Below, piece by piece: positions 42,538-51,629 of a stretch of DNA of 64,000 bases. Position 1 is the stretch's first letter. The number at the start of each line of letters is the position of its first letter. The position numbers and the translations under genes were made by a program. Source of the DNA: Pyrinomonadaceae bacterium (lineage in GTDB: Bacteria; Acidobacteriota; Blastocatellia; Pyrinomonadales; Pyrinomonadaceae); assembly GCA_028284415.1 (NCBI GenBank), contig JANQRU010000004.1, positions 1,116,001 through 1,180,000 of the forward strand, read 5' to 3'. The notes beneath the pieces are model-generated. The model ran no database searches and had not been told where the DNA came from. It was given only the letters and a program-made list of their open reading frames with translations.

Positions 42538-42617
42538 CGGAAAGGTTTATAAACAGGGAATCCACAGCTTTTCCACAATCGGGGTATTTTGCGAAGGGAG
42601 AAGTATTTTAAGTCAAT

Positions 42618-43661
42618 CTATTTCTTTTCCTTGTAACGGGGCGTACTCGTTTCTTCGATCTTCCATTTTCCGCCTACCTTGCGGAGAACATAATCGACAT
42701 TGTATGGTCCGAGGTAATCATTCCGGTCAGTAACTTTTGTGCGATCCATGCGGTAAAGAGGCAGATACCACCGCTCTATTGTTCCGGCTTCAGCGTAATC
42801 CCGCGGAGAATATATCCTGACATAACGAAATTCAAATCTTTCAAGTCTTGATTCTTTTCCGTAATGCAAGCCTTTTGTACGAAGTCGAAGCAAAGAGGTT
42901 TTAAGTGCCTTTATTTCTTTACCGCCAGAGTTTTCCGAAAGCCAGTATTCTTTTATTTTACTCTCATCAAAGTTATTTGGCGTGACATAAATCTTTAATG
43001 ACTCATATGTTTGCGATTTTTTTATTACTTCCTTTACTTTTCTTTCATCGGATGGCGAACGGACTTCTATTTTTTCGGAAGGAGTTTTTGCCAAGGGGTA
43101 GCTATTAGAATTTGTTTGCCCGGAAGTGTTCGCGGATTGGTTAAATAAACCAAAACTATTTGAAAGATAGATTCCGATGCCGATACAAATAATAAGCACT
43201 CCAAGTAAAGAGACTGCTCCGATTGCATAAAGAAGTTTTGGGTGGGTTATCTGTTGGGGAGAGACGAGTGGTATTTTTCCTTCTTCTTTCTCTTCATTAA
43301 AAGCCTTTCGCCTTTCTTTACCATCATCTCCAATAAGAACAGCATTCCCGACAAAGCGGTAACCCCGTTTCGGAACATTTTCAATGAATTTTTGTTCGGT
43401 TGAACTGTCTCCCAGTGATACCCGTAAAGTGTAAATGGTTTGTGTTAGAGTCTTATCTTCAACAAACTTACTTTCTTTCCATACCAAGCGTTTTAGATCG
43501 TCATATCTGACTAGCTCGCCCTGTTTGTGTATGAGAATAATCAATACATCAAGAGCCTTCGGAGTTAGCGAAACTGCCTCGCCGCCTTCCCGAAACAAAA
43601 GACGCTTTTCAAGGTCGAGCTGAAAATGGGAGAACTCATACCTATAGCCCTGTTTTTCCAT
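42618..43661 (-). CDS. CadC-like winged-helix membrane regulator
   Basis: A 347-residue one-component transmembrane regulator. The N terminus is a Trans_reg_C/OmpR-type winged helix (LTPKALDVLIILIHKQGELV, about 26-45, then FVENVPKRGYRFVG-like end FIENVPKRGYRFVG near 105). One membrane helix follows (LYAIGAVSLLGVLIICIGIG, about 145-165), and then a periplasmic region with a compact domain (about 225-340, RLERFEFRYVRIYSPRDYAE). It is common in Acidobacteriota. Start is the ATG at 43659-43661. It is divergent from the 169-residue gene at 43883-44392, with 220 bases between. Confidence 0.8.
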   Translation of the reverse strand: MEKQGYRYEFSHFQLDLEKRLLFREGGEAVSLTPKALDVLIILIHKQGELVRYDDLKRLVWKESKFVEDKTLTQTIYTLRVSLGDSSTEQKFIENVPKRGYRFVGNAVLIGDDGKERRKAFNEEKEEGKIPLVSPQQITHPKLLYAIGAVSLLGVLIICIGIGIYLSNSFGLFNQSANTSGQTNSNSYPLAKTPSEKIEVRSPSDERKVKEVIKKSQTYESLKIYVTPNNFDESKIKEYWLSENSGGKEIKALKTSLLRLRTKGLHYGKESRLERFEFRYVRIYSPRDYAEAGTIERWYLPLYRMDRTKVTDRNDYLGPYNVDYVLRKVGGKWKIEETSTPRYKEKK

Positions 43662-43882
43662 CTCTTTTGTTGGTGAGAACTATCTTTGATAACTCTCAAT
43701 ATATTTTGATTTCTATTCCAACGCATTTTGTGATTGTCTGTTTTCCTGTAAAGCAAAAAGTTTTGTCTGCTTTTTTGATGAGCCATTATAACAAACTTCT
43801 TTTGGCTTTCTCAAAAAATTAAGAACCGTGAATTTTTTGCCTTTCTTAAAAAAACTAATATAGGAGAAAAAGAAAAACTATT

Positions 43883-44392
43883 ATGTCCTCGACAACCGAA
43901 GTTATATCGCACTGGTCAACATTAATCGAAAATTTTCAGATGTCCCCGCAAAACTTTTACAAGATGGTCACCCAGGCTATTCAGAAAAAAAAGATGCCGA
44001 ATACAACGATTGGAAAAGTGAGCTTCAAAGAAAGTCATCTGCTTTCAGCGAATCGGGAATACTTACAAATTTACTGTAAAAAGGATTTTTATTTTGCTAT
44101 TTGCGGAGCACCTTTTGGCACGGGTTTTTTTGTTTCGTGGTGGCTCCTTCAGCCCCCGGATGGCTGTCTCGCCCAACTTTTTGCTCCGTTTCCAGTTTTA
44201 TCAGCAATTGCCAAAGCGATGGTTAAACCGTGGACATATTATCGGATTGATACGGCTTCGATGTTTCAGACTGCCACGCATAGTGCCGTTCTGGAAGTCG
44301 TTGATGAGATCACATCCGCCGACCATCTCAAGGCTTTGCCACAGGCGGAAAGAAAGCCTGTCATGAGAGAGTTTTTTCAGTCTCAGGTTTAA
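43883..44392 (+). CDS. conserved-looking hypothetical protein, 169 residues
   Basis: Unknown protein with a hydrophobic centre (YFAICGAPFGTGFFVSWWLL, about 71-90) that could be one membrane segment or a buried core. The C-terminal part is soluble (TADSAVLEVVDE-like, here HSAVLEVVDEITSADHLKAL). AGGAG lies 14 bases before the ATG at 43883. It is 17 bases upstream of the coupling ATPase gene and surely co-transcribed. A partner or pilot of the ATPase is inferred from order only. Confidence 0.6.
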   Translation: MSSTTEVISHWSTLIENFQMSPQNFYKMVTQAIQKKKMPNTTIGKVSFKESHLLSANREYLQIYCKKDFYFAICGAPFGTGFFVSWWLLQPPDGCLAQLFAPFPVLSAIAKAMVKPWTYYRIDTASMFQTATHSAVLEVVDEITSADHLKALPQAERKPVMREFFQSQV

Positions 44393-44409
44393 TTAATCTT
44401 AAATAAGAT

Positions 44410-47400
44410 ATGGATAACTCATTGATTCCATACGAAGGGGGAAGTGAGGCGGTGGAGATGATTGAGAAAACCCTATCGCCTTATGTTAGAGCTTGGGAAA
44501 CCCGCGGACGCGGGTGGGATGTGTTCATGACCCCGGTTGAGATCGAATCATCCTTTTTCCCTTTTTATAATCTATTGCAACTACCTGAAAAACCCGTCTT
44601 TGATGACGGCAGAAAAGAATCTTTTTTTAGTCGGCTGACAAGGGGAAATTCAGATAATAGTTCTTCTTCCACCGCTCTTCTTGCGTCCTACAAACAGGAA
44701 CTAATCGAATATGAATCCGCTTTAAGTGAGCAGCAAGACCCTTTTAATTGCCGATATTACAATGAAGAATTTATCGAATTGCAACTTGTTTTGCCAAAGG
44801 AACTGAATGTTCCAAATTCGGTAGCCGAAAACCTCATAGCAAGTTTTAGTTATCTAAATCATCCGGTCAGCTTTGAGGTCATCGGAACAAAGGATGAAAT
44901 AATTATTCAATTTGCCTCTACTGAAAAAGACCTATCCCAAGTCAAGCAACAAATAACTTCGCATATCCCCGAGTGTTTTCTTAAGGAGACCAGCTTTTTT
45001 TTAACTGACCACTGGATAAACGGCGGCTCAAGTGAACTCATTGTTGATTTTGGATTATCAAATCAATTTGCTTTACCACTTAAAACTCCGCCTGAAACCG
45101 ATTTTCTTATAACAGCAACCGGGGCAGTATCTGACCTAATGGATAACGAAATCGGCGTAGTTCAGATACTCTTTCAAAAAACTCAGGAAGATTGGGCAAA
45201 CGAGGTATTCGAGGCGATAAATTACTTCGAAGGCATATCGCCTTTTTCCGAGACCAAACATCTGATACCGCTGGCTAAAGAAAAATTGCGTTTTCCGCTT
45301 TTTGCCGTTTGTATAAGGGTTGCCTCCAGAGCCTTTCACGACCAAAGAGCCTGGCAGATTCTTCGCAATTTAGGAGCCGGATTAACGCATCTTTCAAATC
45401 CGGTTGGCAATGAATTGATCCCACTTTCAAATGAAGATTACCCGGAGGATCACCGCGAGCAGGCACTTCTTAATCGGCAATCTTTTCGGACTGGAATGCT
45501 TCTAAATAGCCGGGAAGTAGTTGCTCTTGTTCATCCGCCATCGGAAAATGTCAGATCAGAGAAACTTTTAAGGGAAAGCGAAAAAACAAAACCCGCTCCT
45601 GATTTTGTCCTTGGAAATTCACTTTTGTTAGGTGAAAACCTTCATCAAAACGAAAAAAGGGAGATAACGCTCTCTACTTCGCAACGCACACGGCATACAC
45701 ACCTTATCGGAGCCAGCGGATCGGGAAAATCCACCTTGATGCTAAAACTTATCAAACAGGATTTGGAGTTGGGCAACGGATTTTGCGTGATTGACCCGCA
45801 CGGAGATTTGATTGATGATGTTTTGGAGCATATTCCCGAAAACAGAATCAATGACATTATTTTCTTTGACCCGGCAGATGAGCGTTATCCGATCGGGTTT
45901 AATATCCTAAAGGCAAACTCGGAACTCGAAAAAACTCTGCTTTCATCTGATTTGGTAGCGACTTTTCGACGGCTTTCAACCAGTTGGGGCGATGTGATGG
46001 ATTCGGTTTTATCAAATGCTATTTTAGCCTTTGTTGAAAGCAAACGGGGCGGGACTCTCTTTGAATTAAAACGCTTTTTGGTTGAAAAGGAATTTAGAGA
46101 AAAATTCCTAGAAACTGTAACGGACGAAGCCGTCAGGTATTTTTGGCAAAAAGAGTTTCCACTCCTTACCGGAAAACCGCAGAGTTCGATCCTTATCCGC
46201 CTCGATACATTCCTTCGTCAAAAACTTATTCGCAATATCGTTTGTCAGAAAAAATCTTCCCTAAATTTTAGGGAAGTAATGGATAACAAAAAAGTTCTTT
46301 TATTAAAATTATCACAAGGAGCAATCGGAGAAGAAAACTCCTATCTTTTAGGAACATTGATGGTTTCCAAACTTCATCAGATCGCTCTTTCACGTCAGGA
46401 TACCAAAAAACGACCTTTCTTTGCTCTTTATATGGATGAGTTTCAAAACTTTATTACGCCTTCGATGGAAAATATTTTATCGGGGGTTCGGAAATATAAC
46501 ATCGGACTTATTTTAGCTCATCAGGAGTTCCGGCAAATGCAAAGCCGCAATTCGGAAGTTGCCTCTTCGGTTTTATCAAATTGCTATACGAGAATCTGTT
46601 TTCGTCTGGGTGATGGAGATACGGAAAGGTTTGAAAGGGGATTTTCATTCTTTGACAGGAGAGATTTGCAGAATTTAGGGGTCGGCGAAGCTATCGTGAG
46701 AGTTGAAAGAGCTGAGTATGATTTTAATTTGAAAACATTTTTACTGCCGGAAGTCGAAAAAGAAATTGCCGATGAGAAAAAGCAAAAAGTTCTTGAAAGT
46801 TCACGTGTAAAATATGCCAGTTTGCAAGAGGAGGTTGAAAAAGACTTCTTAAAATCCGCTTCTATTAATAAGCAGAAAGATTCTAAAAAACAAAAAGAGA
46901 TAAAAGATAAGACTGGAGATGAGATTAAAGAAATAGTAACTAAGCAAAAGAGGTCTGAAAAGGAAGAAATTTCACTTGAACAACATCGTTATCTGCAAAA
47001 AATAATTAAACGCATTGGCGAAAGATATGGGTTTATTTCAACCGTCGAAAAACAAGTTTTTGGGGGAGTCGGAAAAATAGATGTTGTCCTCGAAAAGGAT
47101 GATTTGCGAATTGCCTGCGAGGTTGCTAATACCAATACAGTAGATTATGAAATTCAAAATATTCAAAAAGGTTTTACTTCAGGTTTTCAAAAGGTGGTCG
47201 TAATTTCCCAAGATACACGGCATTTAAACAAAATAAAAAGACGAGCTAAAAAATGCTTATCTAGAGAAACTTTGGATAAGGTGCATTTTTTAGAACCCGA
47301 AAACTTTCATCTGTTTTTAGAGAATCTTAAATCTACTGAATCCAGACAAGATTCCATTGAAGAAGAAACACGAATCAGGGGTTATAAAGTTAAAGCTCAG

Positions 47401-47496
47401 TTTAATTCGGAAGAAAAGGAAGGGGCTGAAACCGTGGCTATTACTAAAACAATTATGGAAGTTATCCGCGAAGCAATAAGACGAAAATTAAAGTAA
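44410..47496 (+). CDS. large coupling-type ATPase with nuclease-like C-terminal domain
   Basis: A 1028-residue protein. The N-terminal 420 residues are unrecognised but resemble regions before the motor in DUF87/TraD-like proteins. The motor has the P-loop LIGASGSGKSTLMLK (about 433-447), DPHGDLIDDV, and Walker B FFALYMDEFQNF (about 668-679). It is related to the ATPase at 27139-28368. A charged linker (about 800-860) leads to a C-terminal domain, HRYLQKIIKRIGERYGFIST then GVGKIDVVLEKDDLRIACEV, that looks like a PD-(D/E)XK-type fold (D about 890, E about 901; a following Lys is not obvious). Function is likely DNA transfer or processing for this element. No anchoring helix was seen. Confidence 0.7.
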   Translation: MDNSLIPYEGGSEAVEMIEKTLSPYVRAWETRGRGWDVFMTPVEIESSFFPFYNLLQLPEKPVFDDGRKESFFSRLTRGNSDNSSSSTALLASYKQELIEYESALSEQQDPFNCRYYNEEFIELQLVLPKELNVPNSVAENLIASFSYLNHPVSFEVIGTKDEIIIQFASTEKDLSQVKQQITSHIPECFLKETSFFLTDHWINGGSSELIVDFGLSNQFALPLKTPPETDFLITATGAVSDLMDNEIGVVQILFQKTQEDWANEVFEAINYFEGISPFSETKHLIPLAKEKLRFPLFAVCIRVASRAFHDQRAWQILRNLGAGLTHLSNPVGNELIPLSNEDYPEDHREQALLNRQSFRTGMLLNSREVVALVHPPSENVRSEKLLRESEKTKPAPDFVLGNSLLLGENLHQNEKREITLSTSQRTRHTHLIGASGSGKSTLMLKLIKQDLELGNGFCVIDPHGDLIDDVLEHIPENRINDIIFFDPADERYPIGFNILKANSELEKTLLSSDLVATFRRLSTSWGDVMDSVLSNAILAFVESKRGGTLFELKRFLVEKEFREKFLETVTDEAVRYFWQKEFPLLTGKPQSSILIRLDTFLRQKLIRNIVCQKKSSLNFREVMDNKKVLLLKLSQGAIGEENSYLLGTLMVSKLHQIALSRQDTKKRPFFALYMDEFQNFITPSMENILSGVRKYNIGLILAHQEFRQMQSRNSEVASSVLSNCYTRICFRLGDGDTERFERGFSFFDRRDLQNLGVGEAIVRVERAEYDFNLKTFLLPEVEKEIADEKKQKVLESSRVKYASLQEEVEKDFLKSASINKQKDSKKQKEIKDKTGDEIKEIVTKQKRSEKEEISLEQHRYLQKIIKRIGERYGFISTVEKQVFGGVGKIDVVLEKDDLRIACEVANTNTVDYEIQNIQKGFTSGFQKVVVISQDTRHLNKIKRRAKKCLSRETLDKVHFLEPENFHLFLENLKSTESRQDSIEEETRIRGYKVKAQFNSEEKEGAETVAITKTIMEVIREAIRRKLK

Positions 47497-47499
47497 TTT

Positions 47500-48468
47500 A
47501 TGACAAAAAAAGACACTCAAAAGAAAATTAAATCGACAGGCGGAGTTGCCCCGTTTGGTTATGTTTGGAAAGATGGCACTTTAGTAGTTGAGCGTCAAGA
47601 GGCGATTGTCCGACGGCTTATTTATGAATTATTCTTAAAACATCGTCGCAAAAAAACGGTTGCTCAAATTTTGAATGAATCGGGTTATCGAACCCGCAAA
47701 GGAGCAAAATTCTCCGATACGACGGTTGATCGTCTTTTAAGAGATACGACCGCTAAGGGCGTTAAAATCATTGGTGAGGAAGAAACAAAAGTTGAGGCGA
47801 TTATTGATAGAGACATTTGGCAGAGAGCAAATAATCTGCTTGGAAGACAAGTAAAAAAGCAATCAAATCACTATTTTTCAGGACTTGTTTTTTGCTCCTG
47901 TGGCGGAAAGATGTTTCTTTTAACTAACTCCAAAAAATATGTCTGTCGAGAATGCAAGAAAAAGGTGGAAAAAATAGTCATAAAGGAAGTTTTTCTTGCT
48001 CAATTAAAAAAGTTTTCTATAAATCCAAAGTTTTTTGAAAAAAACTCCTTAAATAAGAGTTCCAAAAATCAATCAAGCTTGATTGATTTTTGGAACTACC
48101 TGACTCGGCGGGAAAAACGCCTCGTTATTGAAAACCTTGTAACTAAAATTCTTGTTCAAAGCGATACTATCCAAATAAAATTTGGAATAAATCCTGATTC
48201 CTTTAAAGCAATGACATTTGGGCAACAAAACATTGAAACCTCAAAACCCTCGGGATCGGAAGGAAACTGCGAAAATAAATCGAAAACATTAGTTATTGAT
48301 GAACCTCTCATGAGTGAAGTTCAAGCCGCAAAATTTTTAGGAATTTCTAAAATGACGATGATGAGACGGCGGAAAGCTAAGAAAATAAAGTATTATCGGG
48401 TCGGGTTTAGAGTATTATACTCAAAAGAAAAACATCTTATTCCCTATTTGGAAGAATGCGAAAAATGA
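47500..48468 (+). CDS. recombinase-like protein without catalytic domain, with excisionase-type HTH
   Basis: A 322-residue protein that starts directly with the recombinase domain of large serine recombinases: GGVAPFGYVWKDGTLVVERQ (about 14-33), VAQILNESGYRTRKGAKFSD (about 55-74). A zinc ribbon follows (VFCSCGGKMF and YVCRECKKK, about 130-160). There is no S-x-x-x-Q catalytic domain and no room for it upstream, as the ATPase gene ends three bases before. The C terminus is an HTH_17/excisionase-like DNA-binding domain (SEVQAAKFLGISKMTMMRRR, about 275-294, then YYRVGFRVLYSKE). It may act as a directionality factor or repressor of the catalytic recombinase at 39675-41225, or be a relic. Confidence 0.75.
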   Translation: MTKKDTQKKIKSTGGVAPFGYVWKDGTLVVERQEAIVRRLIYELFLKHRRKKTVAQILNESGYRTRKGAKFSDTTVDRLLRDTTAKGVKIIGEEETKVEAIIDRDIWQRANNLLGRQVKKQSNHYFSGLVFCSCGGKMFLLTNSKKYVCRECKKKVEKIVIKEVFLAQLKKFSINPKFFEKNSLNKSSKNQSSLIDFWNYLTRREKRLVIENLVTKILVQSDTIQIKFGINPDSFKAMTFGQQNIETSKPSGSEGNCENKSKTLVIDEPLMSEVQAAKFLGISKMTMMRRRKAKKIKYYRVGFRVLYSKEKHLIPYLEECEK

Positions 48469-48479
48469 TTTGGCTAAAA

Positions 48480-48542
48480 GTTTCCTATTTGTTTAGGAAA
48501 CAGAAAGTAGTTGAGCAAGTGTTAGGAAACTTTCTAGGAAAC
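48480..48542. repeat. cluster of four TAGGAAAC repeats at element boundary
   Basis: One inverted (GTTTCCTA) and three direct copies of TAGGAAAC lie within 63 bases: 48480-48487, 48494-48501, 48523-48530 and 48535-48542. The first pair forms a hairpin. The position just after the recombinase-like gene and before the tRNA suggests binding sites for that protein or an attachment-site arm region. Confidence 0.5.
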
Positions 48543-48549
48543 TAACAAA

Positions 48550-48572
48550 AGCCCGACTCTTCTGGTCGGGCT
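48550..48572 (-). terminator. terminator of the tRNA-Asn gene
   Basis: AGCCCGAC/GTCGGGCT with a seven-base loop; on the minus strand it is followed by TTTGTTAG. It lies 20 bases past the tRNA 3' end. Confidence 0.7.
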
Positions 48573-48591
48573 AAGTTGTTGAAAATAAAAG

Positions 48592-48663
<72 letters not shown>

Positions 48664-48842
48664 GTATGTCTTTTATTATCCAAAAGACGAATAAAATTTA
48701 TAACATTTGGGGTTTCATATTGCAACCTCAATTTTGCAAACTCATATCTGTTTTGAAATTTAAGTAATTTCCACACTCAATTTTCGCTTTTTCATTTACA
48801 TTTATTGTATTTTTGTAGTCTAATCTTTTTGAAATATTTCTG

Positions 48843-49535
48843 ATGAAAATCTCTATAATTATTCCGACGCTTAATGAAGAGTTGACGATCGAGAAGACGC
48901 TTGATGCAATTTCTCGGCTTGTGAATGTAGATGAAATTGTGATCGTTGATGGCGGAAGTACGGATAAAACTATTGAAAAAATAGAGAATTATGAAGAAAT
49001 TAAAGACACAAAGCTTATTCGAATTGGACAAGCAAATCGCGGCAAGCAACTCCATGAAGGAACAAAAAATGCCAAAGGAGATGTTTTTTGGTTTATTCAT
49101 GCCGACACTAGACCGAAGCAAGGTTCTGGTTCTGAAATCAAGAGATATATGAAATATTCTGAGGTAGTTGGCGGAAATTTTGAAATTATTTTTTCGGGAA
49201 AAAGCCGTTGGGCAAGGTTTTTGACTTGGCTTTATCCGCAACTTCTTTCGATGGGATTAGTTTATGGAGATTCGGCATTTTTTGTGCGTCGGGAAACTTA
49301 TGAGGAAATTGGTGGATTTCGGGAGTATCCGCTTTTTGAAGATGTGGATTTGTATAAGCGTTTGAGAAAACGCGGGCGGTTTGTTCATATAAAAATGCCT
49401 GTAACCACATCCTCAAGGCGTTTTGAAAATCGTTCGTTTATTTGGACGTTTGCAAAATGGTCAATTCGTCAAGGTTTATATTGGCTGGGAGTTCCGCCAA
49501 AATTTTTGGGAAAAACTTATAAACAAATACGTTAA
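48843..49535 (+). CDS. family 2 glycosyltransferase (TIGR04283-like)
   Basis: A 230-residue GT-A transferase. The nucleotide-binding core is ISIIIPTLNEELTIEKTLDA (about 3-22), DEIVIVDGGSTDKT (about 30-43) and the D-x-D-type FIHADTRPKQ (about 88-97). NRGKQLHEGTKNAKGDVFWF matches the RSAM/selenodomain-associated transferase 2 family, often found with radical SAM genes. It starts at ATG 48843 without a clear Shine-Dalgarno, and is first in a plus-strand series with rpiA and crcB. Confidence 0.8.
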   Translation: MKISIIIPTLNEELTIEKTLDAISRLVNVDEIVIVDGGSTDKTIEKIENYEEIKDTKLIRIGQANRGKQLHEGTKNAKGDVFWFIHADTRPKQGSGSEIKRYMKYSEVVGGNFEIIFSGKSRWARFLTWLYPQLLSMGLVYGDSAFFVRRETYEEIGGFREYPLFEDVDLYKRLRKRGRFVHIKMPVTTSSRRFENRSFIWTFAKWSIRQGLYWLGVPPKFLGKTYKQIR

Positions 49536-49566
49536 ATTCGATGGGCAGTTTGGAAAATAATTCAGT

Positions 49567-50247
49567 ATGAATGACAAAATAAAATTAGAGAAAAAATTAG
49601 CGGCGAAGGAAGCGGTTAAACACATAAAAGATAAACAAATTGTTGGTTTGGGAACAGGCTCGACGGCTTATTTTGCTATCGCGGAAATCGGTGAGATGGT
49701 CAAAAACGGCTTAAAGATAAACGCCATTCCAACCTCGGCTCAAACCGAGGAACAAGCAAAATCTTTAAATATTCCGCTTATCTCAATTGATGATGTAGAT
49801 AAAATTGATGTAACGATTGACGGCACCGATGAATTTGACGCAAAACTCAATTTAATAAAAGGCGGCGGCGGTGCTCTTCTAAAAGAAAAGATGGTTGCGA
49901 AAATCACTAAAAAGCAGATAATCATTGCCGATTCAAGCAAAAAGGTTGAGAAACTTGGAGCTTTCAAAGTTCCCGTTGAGGTTCTGCAATTTACGTCCGA
50001 TTATGTCTGCAAGAGAATCGAAGATTTTGGCGGAAAGGGAAGAATTCGTCGCAAAGATGGCAATTACTTCTTAACCGATGAAAAAAATTACATTATTGAC
50101 GCAGATTTTGGTTTGATTGAAAATCCTTATGAGGTTTCTGACAAGCTTAACAATATTGAGGGCGTAGTCTGCAATGGATTATTTCTTGATTTGGCGGATA
50201 TCGTTATCATCGGAAACGGGGAAGAGATCGAGATATTTGAAAGATAA
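49567..50247 (+). CDS. rpiA: ribose-5-phosphate isomerase A
   Basis: A 226-residue enzyme that interconverts ribose 5-phosphate and ribulose 5-phosphate in the pentose phosphate path. Diagnostic motifs: GLGTGSTAYFAI (about 23-34), TIDGTDEFDAKLNLIKGGGG (about 80-99) with KEKM after it, and the end IIGNGEEIEIFER-like. Length fits the family. It lies 31 bases after the glycosyltransferase gene, and its stop overlaps the crcB start (TAATGG). Confidence 0.95.
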   Translation: MNDKIKLEKKLAAKEAVKHIKDKQIVGLGTGSTAYFAIAEIGEMVKNGLKINAIPTSAQTEEQAKSLNIPLISIDDVDKIDVTIDGTDEFDAKLNLIKGGGGALLKEKMVAKITKKQIIIADSSKKVEKLGAFKVPVEVLQFTSDYVCKRIEDFGGKGRIRRKDGNYFLTDEKNYIIDADFGLIENPYEVSDKLNNIEGVVCNGLFLDLADIVIIGNGEEIEIFER

Positions 50248-50630
50248 TGGAATCTGTAACGAAAATTTTAGCGGTCGCTTTAGGTGGAGCGTTTGGTGCG
50301 ACCGCCAGATATTTAATTAGCATCTCTCCTCTTCACGATTTTTTTGAAAAATTCCCGTTTCATACATTTATTGTAAACATTACAGGCTCATTCTTAATCG
50401 GCATTTTTTTCATTCTCTTCACAGAAAAATTTACTGTGGGCGAAACACTAAAATTGTTCATATTAGTCGGATTTTTAGGAGCTTTTACGACCTTTTCTAC
50501 CTTTGAACTGGAAATTTGGCAGTTGATGAAAGATAAAGCTTATATCAACGCTCTTTTGTATATTTTATTGAGCGTTTTGATTGGTTTCATTGGAATCATA
50601 AGCGGAATCTGGATAGCGAAAAAGTTCTAG
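50247..50630 (+). CDS. crcB: CrcB/FluC fluoride channel
   Basis: A 127-residue, four-helix fluoride exporter. Motifs: GGAFGATARYLI (about 13-24), FHTFIVNITGSFLIGI (Asn near 44) and GFLGAFTTFSTFELE (about 77-91). These channels work as dual-topology dimers. Its start overlaps the rpiA stop, so translation is coupled. No fluoride riboswitch is seen upstream, because the gene is inside the operon. Confidence 0.9.
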   Translation: MESVTKILAVALGGAFGATARYLISISPLHDFFEKFPFHTFIVNITGSFLIGIFFILFTEKFTVGETLKLFILVGFLGAFTTFSTFELEIWQLMKDKAYINALLYILLSVLIGFIGIISGIWIAKKF

Positions 50631-50971
50631 CTTTCACTCCTATTTGTCCACACTGCGAATATTAGTAGTCCCAACGCAATAGCACCGAAAATTGAAGATA
50701 GAACTGATACTGTGCCGATCACATAAGCAAATGTATTGCTATCAATCCCACCTTGAACTAGCTGAACACTCAAGAGCGGCTGTATGAGAGCAACTAATCT
50801 CAAAAGTAAAAATATAACTAAAGCAATTATTGAAAGAAGACTTGCTTTCGGAGCGGTTTTATACCTGATTATGCTAAATGCAATTCCGATAAAGATAATC
50901 AAAAATATAGGAAGAGCTAAAAGAATCGGGAAGACCAATGATCGAATGTAATCTGTGCCTGCATATTCCAT
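50627..50971 (-). CDS. small multi-helix membrane protein
   Basis: A 114-residue protein with three membrane helices (YIRSLVFPILLALPIFLIIF; KASLLSIIALVIFLLLRLVA; FAYVIGTVSVLSSIFGAIAL). The stop overlaps that of crcB by four bases, so the two genes converge. Unrecognised. Start is the ATG at 50969-50971. Confidence 0.6.
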   Translation of the reverse strand: MEYAGTDYIRSLVFPILLALPIFLIIFIGIAFSIIRYKTAPKASLLSIIALVIFLLLRLVALIQPLLSVQLVQGGIDSNTFAYVIGTVSVLSSIFGAIALGLLIFAVWTNRSES

Positions 50972-51054
50972 AATGCGAATCTTAACATAAAATAGAGAAA
51001 ATAAATCGTAACGATTTGTTATCTTGAGTTTTGATTTAGTTTATAATTTCTTCC

Positions 51055-51405
51055 ATGAATCCAAACGCAACTCCAGAAAATAAAAAACACTCAATTTTAG
51101 GAATTATCTCCACACTTTTAGCTTTGATAACGGGTTCAATTATGTTGTCTCTGTTTATTTTTTCAGCGTATCTTGATGCGACCACACCCGGAGGAGTAGA
51201 TGAAGATTCTCCCGCCGCAATACTTGCCGGATTAGGAATCTTTCTAACACTAGCTTTTATTTTTCTGGGAACTTTATTTGGATTCGTAGGACTTTTTCAA
51301 AATGACAAGAAAAAACTCTTTCCTGCGATTGGTTCATTCTTAAATTTATTCTTGTTGCTTGGAGTTATAGGTGTTCTAATTCTGGCACTTTTAGGTAATT
51401 ATTGA
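51055..51405 (+). CDS. small membrane protein, DUF4190-like layout
   Basis: A 116-residue protein with three membrane helices (HSILGIISTLLALITGSIML, ILAGLGIFLTLAFIFLGTLF, FLNLFLLLGVIGVLILALLG) and a polar, Pro/Asn-rich N terminus (MNPNATPENKKHS). It is divergent from the gene at 50627-50971. No confident family call. The 224 bases after it are occupied by the repeat element at 51494-51620. Confidence 0.6.
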   Translation: MNPNATPENKKHSILGIISTLLALITGSIMLSLFIFSAYLDATTPGGVDEDSPAAILAGLGIFLTLAFIFLGTLFGFVGLFQNDKKKLFPAIGSFLNLFLLLGVIGVLILALLGNY

Positions 51406-51493
51406 ATTTTGCGGAAAGAGTGGGAGTGAGTCATACAAAATTGATTTGAAGGTTGTGTAAATTAAAGTCGCGTTATCATTAAATTGTATTTCA

Positions 51494-51620
51494 GGAGTGT
51501 AAGCATCTCTGCTTGCAAGTTTCTTGTTTTTTAGGAAACTAAATTGTCGTTAAATTCTCAATAGGTCAAGCAATGATTCGAGTGCTTAGGCACTCATGCA
51601 AGCAGAGATGCTTACACTCC
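51494..51620. repeat. MITE/REP-like element with 24-bp perfect inverted ends
   Basis: GGAGTGTAAGCATCTCTGCT... at 51494-51517 is matched by its exact complement at 51597-51620; the arms are 24 bases. A second palindrome (GAGTGC...GCACTC) lies near 51580. The element is 127 bases long and noncoding. It fills the gap between the small membrane protein and the VPS10-like gene. Confidence 0.65.
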
Positions 51621-51629
51621 CAATATCAA

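Noticed and set aside
42541..42580. Origin-like cluster of TTCCACA words behind the CadC-like gene
   Set aside because: Only weak matches to the DnaA box and no iterons or initiator gene next to it.
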